64,000 nucleotides of DNA from JANSWY01 sp965228955 (GTDB lineage: Bacteria > Bacteroidota > Bacteroidia > Cytophagales > Cyclobacteriaceae), in contig OZ245848.1 in the NCBI GenBank assembly GCA_965228955.1, positions 2,480,001 to 2,544,000 on the forward strand, read 5' to 3'. A program made the translations under genes and the position numbers. The notes beneath the pieces were generated by a model, which saw only the letters and a list, made by a program, of their open reading frames with translations, made no database searches and was not told where the DNA came from. How positions within the stretch are numbered: the stretch's first letter is position 1; every line of letters begins with the position of its first letter. Shown here piece by piece: positions 54,501-60,816 of the stretch.

Positions 54501-55130
54501 GAAGGGCCTGTTACATTAAATGGAAATGAAATAACTATAACTGGAGCTGGTACTGCAACAATTGCAGTTAATCAACCTGGAAATGACAATTTTAATGCCG
54601 CAACGGAGGTTATACAATCATTTGTTATTGGAAAAGCAGATCAGGTGATAACAATTCAGAATATAGAAAATAAGCTAACAACTGATGAAGATTTCGAAGT
54701 AATTGCTTCTACAAGTTCAGATCTTGAATTGAGCTACCAAATAGATGGTCCAGCAACAATCACAGCAAATATGGTTTCTCTTGATGGAGCATCAGGCACA
54801 GTGACCATTACGGTTTCACAAGCTGGAGATGATAATTTCAACATTGCAACAGAATCTATCAGTTTCGAAGTAATTGATGGCACTATTCTATCTTCTGGTA
54901 ACATCAATGTTCAAGTTAAAGTTTATCCAAACCCAGTAATAGATTACTTAACAATTGAAAGCAACGAAAGCATTGAGGCGCAGCTTTATGATCTCAATGG
55001 AAATGTCATTCAGATAATGAATGTAAATGATCAGAAAATAGATATGAGTAATGTTACGATTGGCACATACATCTTACTCATTCAGCACGGAGACAATGTG
55101 GTTCAAGAAAGAATCATGAAAATAAAATAG
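48567..55130 (+). CDS. Giant LRR/Big-repeat surface protein with T9SS type A sorting domain
   Basis: The 2,187-residue protein has a signal peptide (ends LQLQAQ), leucine-rich repeats (about 25-325: LTNNSLTSVTGIDGFTNLNQ), eight Big_5-like domains in A-B-C order repeated with a 354-residue period (about 340-1280; pattern ABC ABC AB), ten ~82-residue repeats (about 1283-2105; core ADQTITF, FGD, GP, TITGAG, YNAATEV), and a ~75-residue type A T9SS sorting domain (VKVYPNPVIDYLTI, then NVTIGTYILLI). It is probably exported and anchored at the surface as a long adhesive rod: LRR head at the N-terminus, stalk behind. It follows the TPR kinase/response regulator pair by 91 bases and ends in a hairpin terminator. 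Recent internal duplication is visible at the DNA level. Confidence 0.9.
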   Translation: MKYIFIIFSLVSLGLVQLQAQTVTIPDANFKAYLVGNTSINTNMDSEIQVTEAEAFTGFILAANQNISDATGIEAFINAQYLDLQNNSLTSIDLSANDKLTDILLTNNSLTSVTGIDGFTNLNQLSLDQNSLTSISIHNCTNLEEILLSNNSLTSVSLTGSNFNASTSPNDFEISSNPITSVDVSGLTNMKRFIAYSSDLTSVNLTSNTNVTGIFLDYSDQLTTLNVNGLTSLTRIDMRSTAITSLDLSTNTALEALTTRETTTLASLDLSQNTNLSYLQAVNCDLNSLDLGNGNNTNLSFINIRYNYSLNCVVVDDVSYSNTNWTSKSSNTIYRTECNAPVATSTSPSDEGTYAPLGATGGIVFNEDVQEATGTIALYLADGTHVETIPTGSGDSRLGQPGGFRITWDFNTDLIPSTDYYILVSEGAYEDLAGNDFPGIGVGGLDFTANARPLIESTIPSNGATGASISDNLTLDMDVSVYTDGTVNLVIKEYATDNTFETIALSSLDLGDGAGYFPDGIITINPTSDLTDNTQYYVVLEGAGTLKSDFNAESFIGLDDKDDWTFTTEVVDNVAPTVTSFSPADNATDVSVDVGTLTMTLSEDVQSGGSGTIRIRRISSNQVFQEFSIGTSDVTISGNTVTLNNVNTLGFNSGYWIQNWNNLNAIEDLAGNALVGWNTDDVWNFTTEQEDVTAPLATSTSPSDEGTYAPLTATGGIVFNEDVQEGSGTIQLYLADGTLLETITTGTSDTRLGQPAGFRITWDFDTDLIPSTDYYILVSSGAYQDLAGNDFTGIGTGELDFTSNARPLIESLTPANGATSVSISNDLILDMDVNLYTDGDVNLVIKEYSNNNSFESIPLHTLDGGFGAGAFPDGVITINPSSDMAENTQYYVVLEGTGTLKSETNAEAFVGLDDKDDWTFTTETVDNVAPTVTSFSPADDATDVAVDVGSLTMTLSEDVQSGGSGTIRIRRVSSNQVVQEFEIGTSQVTISGNTVTLNNVNTLLFDTRYWIQNWNNLNAIEDLAGNALVGWNTNDIWNFTTELEDVTAPLATSTSPSDEGTYAPLTATGGIVFNEDVQEGSGTIQLYLADGSLLETITTGTSDTRLGQPAGFRITWDFDTDLIPSTDYYILVSSGAYQDVAGNDFAGIGVGELDFTSNARPLIESLSPSNGASDVSISSNLTVDLDVNLYTDGTVNLVIKEFDTDNTFESVSLSSMDLGFGAGSFPDGTITINPTTDLSEETQYYVVLEGTGTLKSESNAESFIGLDDKNDWTFTTEVPFVKSDQTITFDAIPDKTYIDSPITLGATASSGLDVSYSVVSGPISISGNEVTIEGIGTATIAANQPGDATYNPATTVEVSFDINKADQTITITEIADKYATDSSFDVEASTDSNLELTYEISGPASISGTTVTLDGTTGTVTVTVSQAGNEYYNEASATESFEVTIEKEDQTITFTELENKTFGDAAFNLSATASSGLEVSFEVVSGPVSINGTEVTITGAGEASIKAIQTGDDTYKAASDVTRTFTVGKADQTITFAELENKSFGDASFTLSSTSSSGLTVSFSVVSGPVSLDGNEVAITGAGEVSITASQSGNDDYNAADDVTRTFTVAKADQTITFTEIEGKTFGDQSFTLSPSATSELDVSLSVVSGPVTIDGNAVTITGAGTAILAANQAGNDNYNAATEITQTFDIAKADQQITIESIEDKLTTDAAFSVNATVNTGLELSYEVTGPASISESTITLDGTEGTVTVTVSQVGTDNYNSASTSISISVTAPEKLDQTITFSTIANKTYGDAAFSLSASASSGLDIVYTVVEGPISISGNQVTIEGVGTASIKATQVGNDTYNAATEVTQSFEITKADQTIAFNEMTDKVFGDASFDLSATATSGLNVQFEVVEGPISISGTEVTITGVGAAQIKASQPGDEFYNAATEVTQTFTINKADQTITFETIADKTFGDASFSLVAISTSGLDVAYSIVEGPVTLNGNEITITGAGTATIAVNQPGNDNFNAATEVIQSFVIGKADQVITIQNIENKLTTDEDFEVIASTSSDLELSYQIDGPATITANMVSLDGASGTVTITVSQAGDDNFNIATESISFEVIDGTILSSGNINVQVKVYPNPVIDYLTIESNESIEAQLYDLNGNVIQIMNVNDQKIDMSNVTIGTYILLIQHGDNVVQERIMKIK
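49584..52395 (+). repeat. Tandem 1,062-bp blocks inside the surface-protein gene
   Basis: The codons for A-P-L/V-A-T-S-T-S-P-S-D-E-G begin at 49584, 50646 and 51708, exactly 1,062 bp (354 codons) apart. Blocks 2 and 3 are nearly identical in DNA over their first few hundred bases, with differences mostly at third positions; block 1 is more diverged. Block 3 lacks the third (C) module. This is an in-frame tandem duplication with later divergence. Confidence 0.9.
52413..54880 (+). repeat. Ten ~246-bp repeats with four-unit higher-order order
   Basis: Ten consecutive ~82-residue units start with (A/S/E/L)DQTI. Units 1, 3, 4, 5, 7, 8 and 9 are of one type (TITF, FGD or equivalent, VVxGPISI, TITGAG). 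Units 2, 6 and 10 are a second type (TITI or ITIE, TTD or ATDS, LELSYEI, GPASI, TLDG, GTVTVTVSQ). The second type therefore recurs every fourth unit. Confidence 0.88.
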
Positions 55131-55163
55131 GGCGGCAAATAGCTTTTTGCTAGATGCAAAGAT

Positions 55164-55199
55164 GGCGGCTTCAGAATTGTGGAGTCGCCTATTTTTTTG
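55164..55199 (+). terminator. Terminator after the surface-protein gene
   Basis: GGCGGCTTC (55164-55172) pairs with GGAGTCGCC (55181-55189), nine pairs with two G-T wobbles, followed by TATTTTTTTG. It ends the 2,187-residue gene. Confidence 0.75.
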
Positions 55200-55220
55200 T
55201 TCTTAGTTCCATAGTTTTTT

Positions 55221-55244
55221 GAGTTTTGAGTTTTGAGTTTTGAG
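55221..55244. repeat. Short tandem repeat GAGTTTT
   Basis: Three full copies of GAGTTTT plus a trailing GAG, in a T-rich intergenic stretch (55200-55341) between the convergent surface-protein and DUF3137 genes. Further degenerate GTTTTxAG and GTTATTTG strings follow. No gene is seen in this stretch. Confidence 0.8.
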
Positions 55245-55341
55245 GCAAACTGAATCTGATTATCAGGTTTTAGGATTTAGATATTAGTTTTTAGAGTTTT
55301 TCATTTTTGTCTTTTGTTATTTGACTTGTTATTTGGTCAAA

Positions 55342-56298
55342 TCATTCAAAACTATCTCTTAAACCCAGGGCTGCATTTAATACCAGCAACTGCTTTTCAA
55401 TGAATTTTGGTGAGTCCAATTTAGTAAAGAGTGGCATCCATGATAAGCTGAAGACACCTTTCTTTCGTTTAAAAGCAATTACTATATGGTTATCGTAGAA
55501 TGCAAACTTCACATGTTTTTTGGTAATTCCTTTACGCCGAAATTCTTTAATTAATTTGTTGACCTCTGACAATCGATTGCCAGAAAACAAACGCTTGGCT
55601 AAAACACTGTTAGTGGTATGTAATTTATAGCCCCTATGTAGACCAGTGATTCTAACAACTTCCCGGTTTTCCACCTCGCTCAATAGAGGGAAGTTTGAGC
55701 TAAAAAGTCTTTTGTTAGGAACAATCCAAATTGGGTCAGTAAACTCAAATGGTAATTCCATGTGAATGAGTACACCAGTGTATACTGTAGATTGGGAACT
55801 ATTGGATCCTGATGAGGTAGATGAACCACTCGTTCTTAATACAATTTTAGATAGTTCAATCAATTGATCATCCACTTTGCCAGACACATGGTCTTTTCCT
55901 TTCCACAATGCATAACTAGGAAACAACCTCGATTGGTCTCCTAATTTCTCATCTACATGTCCCATTTGACTGTAATAGAACTCTTGTCCTATCTTCTCAA
56001 CAATCTTTGGCACTACCAATCCCCGGAAAATGAGCTGAACACTCCTGAAGGCAAAGTATCTTATAACACCTATTCCCATCACAGTAACAATAAATATCAA
56101 AACTACCAACCAGTCCTGAATATCCTCATTGGTTCCATTGATTAAAATAAGAGCCATTTTGGTAATAAGCCAGGTAGGGGCAATTAAAACAATAAGCGTC
56201 CCAACAATAGCAAATGGCATGTTCTTTCTACGAATAACTTCAGCATCTCTAAGGTCAGATTTCGTTTCCTCGTAGATCTCTTGATAGTTTAGAAGCAT
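55342..56298 (-). CDS. DUF3137 membrane protein
   Basis: The 318-residue protein has two N-terminal TM helices (about 28-48 and 62-82) and a cytoplasmic domain (about 100-318). The layout and phrases such as VVPKIVEKIGQEFYYSQMG, LIHMELPFEF, GYKLHTTNSVLAKRLFSGN and HIVIAFKRKKGVFSLSW match the DUF3137 family, whose function is unknown. A Ser/Thr-rich linker (TSGSSTSSGSNSSQST, about 150-168) is unusual. The gene is convergent with the surface-protein gene and 77 bases downstream of the LytTR gene, so co-transcription with it is possible. Confidence 0.75.
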   Translation of the reverse strand: MLLNYQEIYEETKSDLRDAEVIRRKNMPFAIVGTLIVLIAPTWLITKMALILINGTNEDIQDWLVVLIFIVTVMGIGVIRYFAFRSVQLIFRGLVVPKIVEKIGQEFYYSQMGHVDEKLGDQSRLFPSYALWKGKDHVSGKVDDQLIELSKIVLRTSGSSTSSGSNSSQSTVYTGVLIHMELPFEFTDPIWIVPNKRLFSSNFPLLSEVENREVVRITGLHRGYKLHTTNSVLAKRLFSGNRLSEVNKLIKEFRRKGITKKHVKFAFYDNHIVIAFKRKKGVFSLSWMPLFTKLDSPKFIEKQLLVLNAALGLRDSFE

Positions 56299-56375
56299 AG
56301 TTTGATAGTCTTGAATGACTAGAGTTTGGTTAATACACTAATGTAGAATCCAACTAAATAACATTTTGTTTATTC

Positions 56376-57131
56376 TTAGTATTTTAAATTATCAATTTCA
56401 ATCGATTTACCAATAGGTATTAAGCGTTCCCCAATCTCAATGTTTTCAGTTGAATATGATTGGATTTTTTCTCTGTTGATAATGAATGATTTATGCACTC
56501 TATAAAACTGACTCGGCAGAATTTGCTCAAGCTCTTTAAGTTTGAGATAACTGATGATTGGTTTCTTATTATCCAGGTAAATGGTCACATAATTACCAAG
56601 ACCTTCTATAAATTGAATTTCGGAAGGATAGACTCTGTAATTTCGTTTATCTGACCTAACCTCCAGGTACTTCTCATCATTTGGTTTATTCTTAGATTTC
56701 TCAATTCTCCAATAATCATACATCTTGATAGCGGACAGAAATAAAACTGTAGAATTAATTAATACCATTGCCCGCACAATTGCACTTAAACTCCATAAAG
56801 TTGAACTGCCCGAGTCAAATACAAATTCATAAAAATAGAAAGTCAATATCCTTTGAAAACTTCCCGCAACAACCATTAGAATGGTATAGAATAGTGCAAA
56901 CTTTATAACTCTGTCATTCAAAAGATACGTTGGAATCAGCCAATACAAAGTAGTGTAGCTAGCACCTATTCTCAAAGGCATCAATATCAGTTCCAAACCG
57001 AAAGATTGATGTAATTCTCCTTTATTGGCCCATAGAAAACTAAAGCATACATAGTAACCACACCAGAATAAAATGTGAGTTAGTATTCTTGATCCAAAGA
57101 GATATTTATAGTTCTCATTTTCCAATGTCAT
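56376..57131 (-). CDS. LytTR-type transcription regulator with TM domain
   Basis: I take ATG 57131 (251 residues); a GTG at 57170 extends the frame by 13 codons. Four TM helices occupy residues about 15-140, then a LytTR DNA-binding domain (about 150-250: YLEVRSDKRNYRVYPSEIQF, IEGLGNYVTIYL, ISYLKLKELEQILP, FYRVHKSFIINREKI, IPIGKS). All characteristic strands of LytTR are present. It is the membrane-bound one-component variant found in Bacteroidota, without a receiver domain. It is divergent from the PDZ-hydrolase gene, which it may control; the two starts are ~90 bases apart. Confidence 0.88.
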   Translation of the reverse strand: MTLENENYKYLFGSRILTHILFWCGYYVCFSFLWANKGELHQSFGLELILMPLRIGASYTTLYWLIPTYLLNDRVIKFALFYTILMVVAGSFQRILTFYFYEFVFDSGSSTLWSLSAIVRAMVLINSTVLFLSAIKMYDYWRIEKSKNKPNDEKYLEVRSDKRNYRVYPSEIQFIEGLGNYVTIYLDNKKPIISYLKLKELEQILPSQFYRVHKSFIINREKIQSYSTENIEIGERLIPIGKSIEIDNLKY

Positions 57132-57221
57132 ATTATTGATCACATTCGCATAAATAGGCCATGCTTTCACATAATTAAATCATTTGGTCTATAATTCCCA
57201 GCTAGATTGGATTGAAAAAAC

Positions 57222-58523
57222 ATGAAAAAACTCAGTCTAATTCTTGTCTTATTCATAACAATTAATAGCTATTCCCAAGAATTAAAACGAAGAGCTTCAT
57301 GGCAAGCTACCTTCAAGAAAGTAAAAAATGGGCCGGGTATGGTCATCACTGATATTGAAATGAATAGCCCCCTTGATAACGCTGAAGTTAGAGCAGGTGA
57401 CATTTTACTTCAAGTGAATGGAGATCCTATATTATCTTCCGAAAATTGGACTAGCATTACATATGCTCTAAGGTCGCAGGAAAACACAACATTGCTTATA
57501 AGGCGATCTGAAATGGTAATTAGCAAAACGCTAAATTTTAAACCACTAGGAAAAGAGTCTCATGAAAATCTGGACACCTATTACGAAACTGTAACTTCCG
57601 ACTATGGCATTACTCAAAGAGTCATTATCACTAAACCAAAAAATGTATCAGGAAAACAACCTGCAATATTCTTAGTGCAAGGGTTAAGCTGCAGCACAAT
57701 TGAGAAACACGAGGGACGTACAGGAAATTGGCCACAACACATCACTGATATTGTTGAAAAATCAGGAATGGTCGTGATAAGAGTGGATAAACCCGGAGTA
57801 GGAGACAGTGAAGGCGATTGTGCCGAAACTGATTTCATTACTGAGCTAGAAGGTTATAAAGCAACAATAAGGCTCTTGAAATCAAAAGATTATGTTGATA
57901 CTACTAAAATAGTTCTTTACGGTTCAAGCATGGGTAGTGCATTAGGACCATTGTTGGCGAATGAATTTAATCTTGCTGGAGTAATTTCAGATGGAACATT
58001 CTTTAAAACCTGGTATGAACATATGCTGGAAATCGAAAGAAGGATAAGGCAAATGTCTGGTGACGATGAAAGTACTATTCGTAAGAAGATGAATGAGGCT
58101 TATATTCCTCTTTATTATGGTATGCTAATTCAGAAAAAGTCGTATTCTGAAATCATAAAAGAATACCCCGCAATCGCTAATTTAAATTACCATCCAGATC
58201 AACATATGTATGGGAGACCATTATCCTACTATCATCAATTACAAAATTTGGATTTGGCTGGAGAATGGGAGAAGCTTCAAGTGCCATTAAGAATACTCTA
58301 CGGATCAAATGATTGGATAATGTCAGAGTTTGATAATTACATGATTATGAAAGCCCTTGACAGAGTAGGCCATAAAGACCATGAACTTAAAATATATCCG
58401 GGCTTAGATCATTGGAACACAATACATGAAAAGCCTGATGATTCATTTCTAGGTAAACCCGGTAAATGGGACCCTAAAGTTCCTGAACTAATTATTGATT
58501 GGGCGAAAGAGATGGTTAAGTAA
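57222..58523 (+). CDS. Secreted PDZ-alpha/beta-hydrolase fusion
   Basis: The 433-residue protein has a signal peptide (ends SYSQE), a PDZ domain (about 30-105: GMVITDIEMNSPLDNAEVRA, GDILLQVNGDPI), and an alpha/beta-hydrolase domain (about 110-433) with nucleophile S236 in GSSMG, acid D364 in GSNDW and base H397 in GLDHWN. The triad is complete. PDZ at the N-terminus probably binds a peptide or positions the enzyme; the hydrolase may cut an ester or peptide substrate. The fusion is uncommon but known. The gene is divergent from the LytTR regulator and ends in a strong bidirectional hairpin. Confidence 0.82.
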   Translation: MKKLSLILVLFITINSYSQELKRRASWQATFKKVKNGPGMVITDIEMNSPLDNAEVRAGDILLQVNGDPILSSENWTSITYALRSQENTTLLIRRSEMVISKTLNFKPLGKESHENLDTYYETVTSDYGITQRVIITKPKNVSGKQPAIFLVQGLSCSTIEKHEGRTGNWPQHITDIVEKSGMVVIRVDKPGVGDSEGDCAETDFITELEGYKATIRLLKSKDYVDTTKIVLYGSSMGSALGPLLANEFNLAGVISDGTFFKTWYEHMLEIERRIRQMSGDDESTIRKKMNEAYIPLYYGMLIQKKSYSEIIKEYPAIANLNYHPDQHMYGRPLSYYHQLQNLDLAGEWEKLQVPLRILYGSNDWIMSEFDNYMIMKALDRVGHKDHELKIYPGLDHWNTIHEKPDDSFLGKPGKWDPKVPELIIDWAKEMVK

Positions 58524-58531
58524 AGATATTT

Positions 58532-58572
58532 AGGGTTAAGTTCTTTGATCAACATCAAAAGAACTTTACCCT
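58532..58572. terminator. Long bidirectional terminator
   Basis: AGGGTTAAGTTCTTT (58532-58546) pairs with AAAGAACTTTACCCT (58558-58572), 15 positions with one mismatch, around an 11-base loop. It lies between the convergent hydrolase and SRPBCC genes and should serve both. Confidence 0.82.
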
Positions 58573-58581
58573 GAAAAAACT

Positions 58582-59115
58582 TCAATTAGATATAATTCCA
58601 TTTGATTGGTATTCATCTTCTAACCCCATATGTACTCCCCAAAACCCGGGAGCTTCTGAGCCGTTTGCCAGGTGTTGCAAAATATTCAGGTGTGTATGCC
58701 ATCCCGCAAAAACACCAACTCTCTCATCGAAATTCTCTGATAGTTTCTCATGGGTCAATGTAAGTTTAACATTCCCATCTTCAAGATCATTTAATTCAAA
58801 TTTCACTATTCCATTCTCCCAATTAATGACTAGGAGGAAAGGAGCCTTACTTTCTTTTACGGTCGCGATCGATTCATAACCATCTCCAAATTCTTTGTAT
58901 TTGTCAGGGGTTTCTTGTGTTGGTGATCCCAATTGTGAGTTGTTAAAAACCAATTTCATTTCACCTCCCTCACTCAAATCGGTTGGGCCACCAGCAAACC
59001 AGAGTCCTCTTTTAGAGTCATCAACTAAATACTCCCAAATTCTTTCAATAGGGCCTGGTAGAATTCTAACAAACTGCAAGGTTGATTTATCAATAAGCTT
59101 TCCATATTCATTCAT
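58582..59115 (-). CDS. SRPBCC (AHSA1-like) protein
   Basis: The 177-residue cytoplasmic protein is of the START/SRPBCC fold, AHSA1 branch: FVRILPGPIERIWEYLVDDS, KRGLWFAGGPTDLSEGGEM, LLVINWENGIVKFEL, KLTLTHEKLSENF, and the terminal FAGWHTHLNILQHL. These proteins form a hydrophobic pocket for small ligands. It is the second gene of an operon with the ArsR-type repressor (20 bases apart), a very common pair in Bacteroidota in which the SRPBCC protein is usually the regulated partner. The function of the pair is not established from sequence. Confidence 0.85.
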   Translation of the reverse strand: MNEYGKLIDKSTLQFVRILPGPIERIWEYLVDDSKRGLWFAGGPTDLSEGGEMKLVFNNSQLGSPTQETPDKYKEFGDGYESIATVKESKAPFLLVINWENGIVKFELNDLEDGNVKLTLTHEKLSENFDERVGVFAGWHTHLNILQHLANGSEAPGFWGVHMGLEDEYQSNGIISN

Positions 59116-59135
59116 CGCATAGACATTTTATGATT

Positions 59136-59450
59136 TCAAGATTTATCTTCATTTCTTAATATTTCTTCGAGACGATCAAGACGTGTATTCCAAAACCGTC
59201 TATACTGATGTACCCAAACCGCAATTTCCCCAAGACTCTCAAGCCTGGCACTACAATATTGTTCTCTGCCTTTCTTTTCCATCTTTACTAATCCACATTG
59301 TTCCAAAATATGGACATGCTTTGCTACTGCTGGCCTTGACATATCAAAATGACTGATCAGGTCATTGAGATTTGATTCATTCTCCGATAGTAGATCAATG
59401 ATCTGTCTTCTAGTAGGATCAGCGATAGCCTGAAATACGTCTCTTCTCAT
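59136..59450 (-). CDS. ArsR-type HTH repressor
   Basis: ATG 59450 gives 104 residues beginning MRRDVFQAIADPTRRQIIDL, the family's usual start; the upstream open frame lies over the promoter. The winged HTH spans about 10-85 (NLNDLISHFDMSRPAVAKHV, HILEQCGLV, REQYCSARLESL). No metal-binding CxC motif is seen, so it is the non-metal type paired with SRPBCC genes. Two matched palindromes (59456-59471 and 59493-59508) flank a plausible promoter and make autoregulation very likely. It is divergent from nth by ~140 bases. Confidence 0.9.
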   Translation of the reverse strand: MRRDVFQAIADPTRRQIIDLLSENESNLNDLISHFDMSRPAVAKHVHILEQCGLVKMEKKGREQYCSARLESLGEIAVWVHQYRRFWNTRLDRLEEILRNEDKS

Positions 59451-59455
59451 AATAT

Positions 59456-59471
59456 AAAACCGTTCGGTTTT
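59456..59471. promoter_or_regulatory. Operator 1 of the ArsR gene
   Basis: AAAACCGTTCGGTTTT is a perfect 7-2-7 inverted repeat six bases ahead of the arsR-type start codon, downstream of the predicted -7 box. It agrees with operator 2 at 13 of 16 positions. Confidence 0.7.
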
Positions 59472-59505
59472 CAATTTAGTGATAATTATTACAAAACCAA
59501 ACGGT
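59472..59505 (-). promoter_or_regulatory. Predicted promoter of the ArsR/SRPBCC operon
   Basis: Read on the minus strand, TTTG (within operator 2) is followed by exactly 19 bases and then TAAATTG, close to the Bacteroidota pattern TTTG-N19-TAnnTTTG (four of six -7 positions). The promoter is thus bracketed by the two operators, which would let the repressor block both boxes. Confidence 0.4.
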
Positions 59506-59508
59506 TTT
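59493..59508. promoter_or_regulatory. Operator 2 of the ArsR gene
   Basis: AAAACCAAACGGTTTT has AAAACC/GGTTTT arms (6-4-6) and matches operator 1 at 13 of 16 positions, with centres 37 bases apart. It overlaps the predicted -33 box. Confidence 0.65.
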
Positions 59509-59589
59509 ATATTAAACAATTTAGGAATGCCTTAATTAATACTAATTGAATATGATTGTATCTACCTATTTGAGGCTAAATTCGCAGTG

Positions 59590-60252
59590 ATGAATAAGAC
59601 AGAAAAAGTACATTTTGTTGTAGACAAGTTAGAAGAGCTATATCCTACAGTTCCAGTTCCTTTAGACCATTACAGTCCATATACTTTATTGGTAGCTGTT
59701 CTTCTATCTGCTCAATGTACTGATGAAAGAGTGAATAAGATTACTCCGCTGCTGTTTGATGTTGCTGACAATGCGTTTGACATGGCTCAGATACCCGTGG
59801 AGCAAATCAAAGAAATAATCAGGCCTTGTGGATTAAGTCCTATGAAATCAAAGGGAATTTCAGAACTATCTAAGATTTTGGTTGAAGAATACAATGGAGA
59901 AGTACCTGAAGATATGGAAGCTTTGGAGAAACTTCCAGCTGTAGGGCATAAAACGGCATCAGTGGTGATGTCCCAGGCATTTAATGTTCCCGCCTTTCCA
60001 GTTGATACTCACATCCATAGATTAATCTACCGATGGGGTTTATCCAATGGTAAAAATGTCCAGCAAACAGAGAAAGACTGTAAGAGACTATTTGAGGAAC
60101 AATTATGGAACAAGCTTCATCTTCAAATAATATTTTTCGGAAGGGAGTATTGTCCAGCCAGGGGTCATAATCCAAATGAATGTCCTATTTGCTCAGAAAT
60201 TGGAAGAGCACCAATGTTTAAAGATTTTGATCTAAAACCAGCTAAGAAATAG
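59590..60252 (+). CDS. nth: Endonuclease III (HhH-GPD DNA glycosylase/AP lyase)
   Basis: ATG 59590 gives 220 residues (a GTG directly before it is in frame). The enzyme removes oxidised pyrimidines and cuts abasic sites in base-excision repair. The helix-hairpin-helix LEKLPAVGHKTASVVM contains catalytic K121, and D139 sits in FPVDTHIHRL. The C-terminal cluster region differs from the classic four-Cys pattern: I see only C188, C198 and C201 (GREYCPARGHNPNECPICS), so a canonical 4Fe-4S loop is not evident. The family call is secure from the catalytic half. It is divergent from the ArsR operon, 62 bases upstream of the hemoglobin gene. Confidence 0.93.
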   Translation: MNKTEKVHFVVDKLEELYPTVPVPLDHYSPYTLLVAVLLSAQCTDERVNKITPLLFDVADNAFDMAQIPVEQIKEIIRPCGLSPMKSKGISELSKILVEEYNGEVPEDMEALEKLPAVGHKTASVVMSQAFNVPAFPVDTHIHRLIYRWGLSNGKNVQQTEKDCKRLFEEQLWNKLHLQIIFFGREYCPARGHNPNECPICSEIGRAPMFKDFDLKPAKK

Positions 60253-60314
60253 AACTTCAAATTAGTTTTTGGGGTTTACCTTTGTGAACCAATTGAGATT
60301 TAAGCTTTTTTTAG

Positions 60315-60731
60315 ATGAATACGATCAAGAATAGGGAAGACGTAAGCTTATTAGTACACACCTTTTACGGAAAGATTAGAAAGGATGAGCTTCTCGGTCC
60401 GATTTTCAATTATCACATAGCAGAAGAGGAATGGCCTGTTCATCTTAATAAGCTCACAAATTTCTGGGAAACCAATTTGTTTGGAGTTCCAAATCCAAAA
60501 GTAAGTCCCGGACAAAAGCATATGCAGGTTGACGCTCATATGGACTATTCAATCAATGAAAATCACTTTAGACAGTGGCTAGGGCTTTGGTTTGAAACAA
60601 TTGATGAGTTATTTGTAGGAGATCTCGCAGACAGAGCAAAACTATCATCCTTAAGAATGGCTAATGGGCAGTTTGCTATGATTTGGAACAATAGACCTGA
60701 AGACAAAAAGCAACTACACCGTAGCGAATAG
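60315..60731 (+). CDS. Group III truncated hemoglobin
   Basis: The 138-residue protein is a 2-on-2 globin of the group III (TrHb3/CtrHb) type: FYGKIRKDELLGPIFNYHI, HLNKLTNFWETNLFG, proximal His in NENHFRQWLGLWFETIDELF, and FAMIW near the end. It binds haem and probably oxygen or nitric oxide in the cytoplasm; a role in NO or microaerobic defence is inferred from the family. It follows nth on the same strand with a 62-base gap. All signature positions that I can check are present. Confidence 0.9.
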   Translation: MNTIKNREDVSLLVHTFYGKIRKDELLGPIFNYHIAEEEWPVHLNKLTNFWETNLFGVPNPKVSPGQKHMQVDAHMDYSINENHFRQWLGLWFETIDELFVGDLADRAKLSSLRMANGQFAMIWNNRPEDKKQLHRSE

Positions 60732-60816
60732 TATCCAACACCTCGTTTAACAAGATTTAACACTTCAAAAGTTTATTCGTTCGTGAGTTAGGATCATTGC
60801 ACCTATCTTTATCCCA

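Noticed and set aside
52413..54880. CRISPR-like array suggested by regular DNA repeats
   Set aside because: The repeats are ~246 bp, in frame and coding throughout, with no short repeat/unique spacer pattern.
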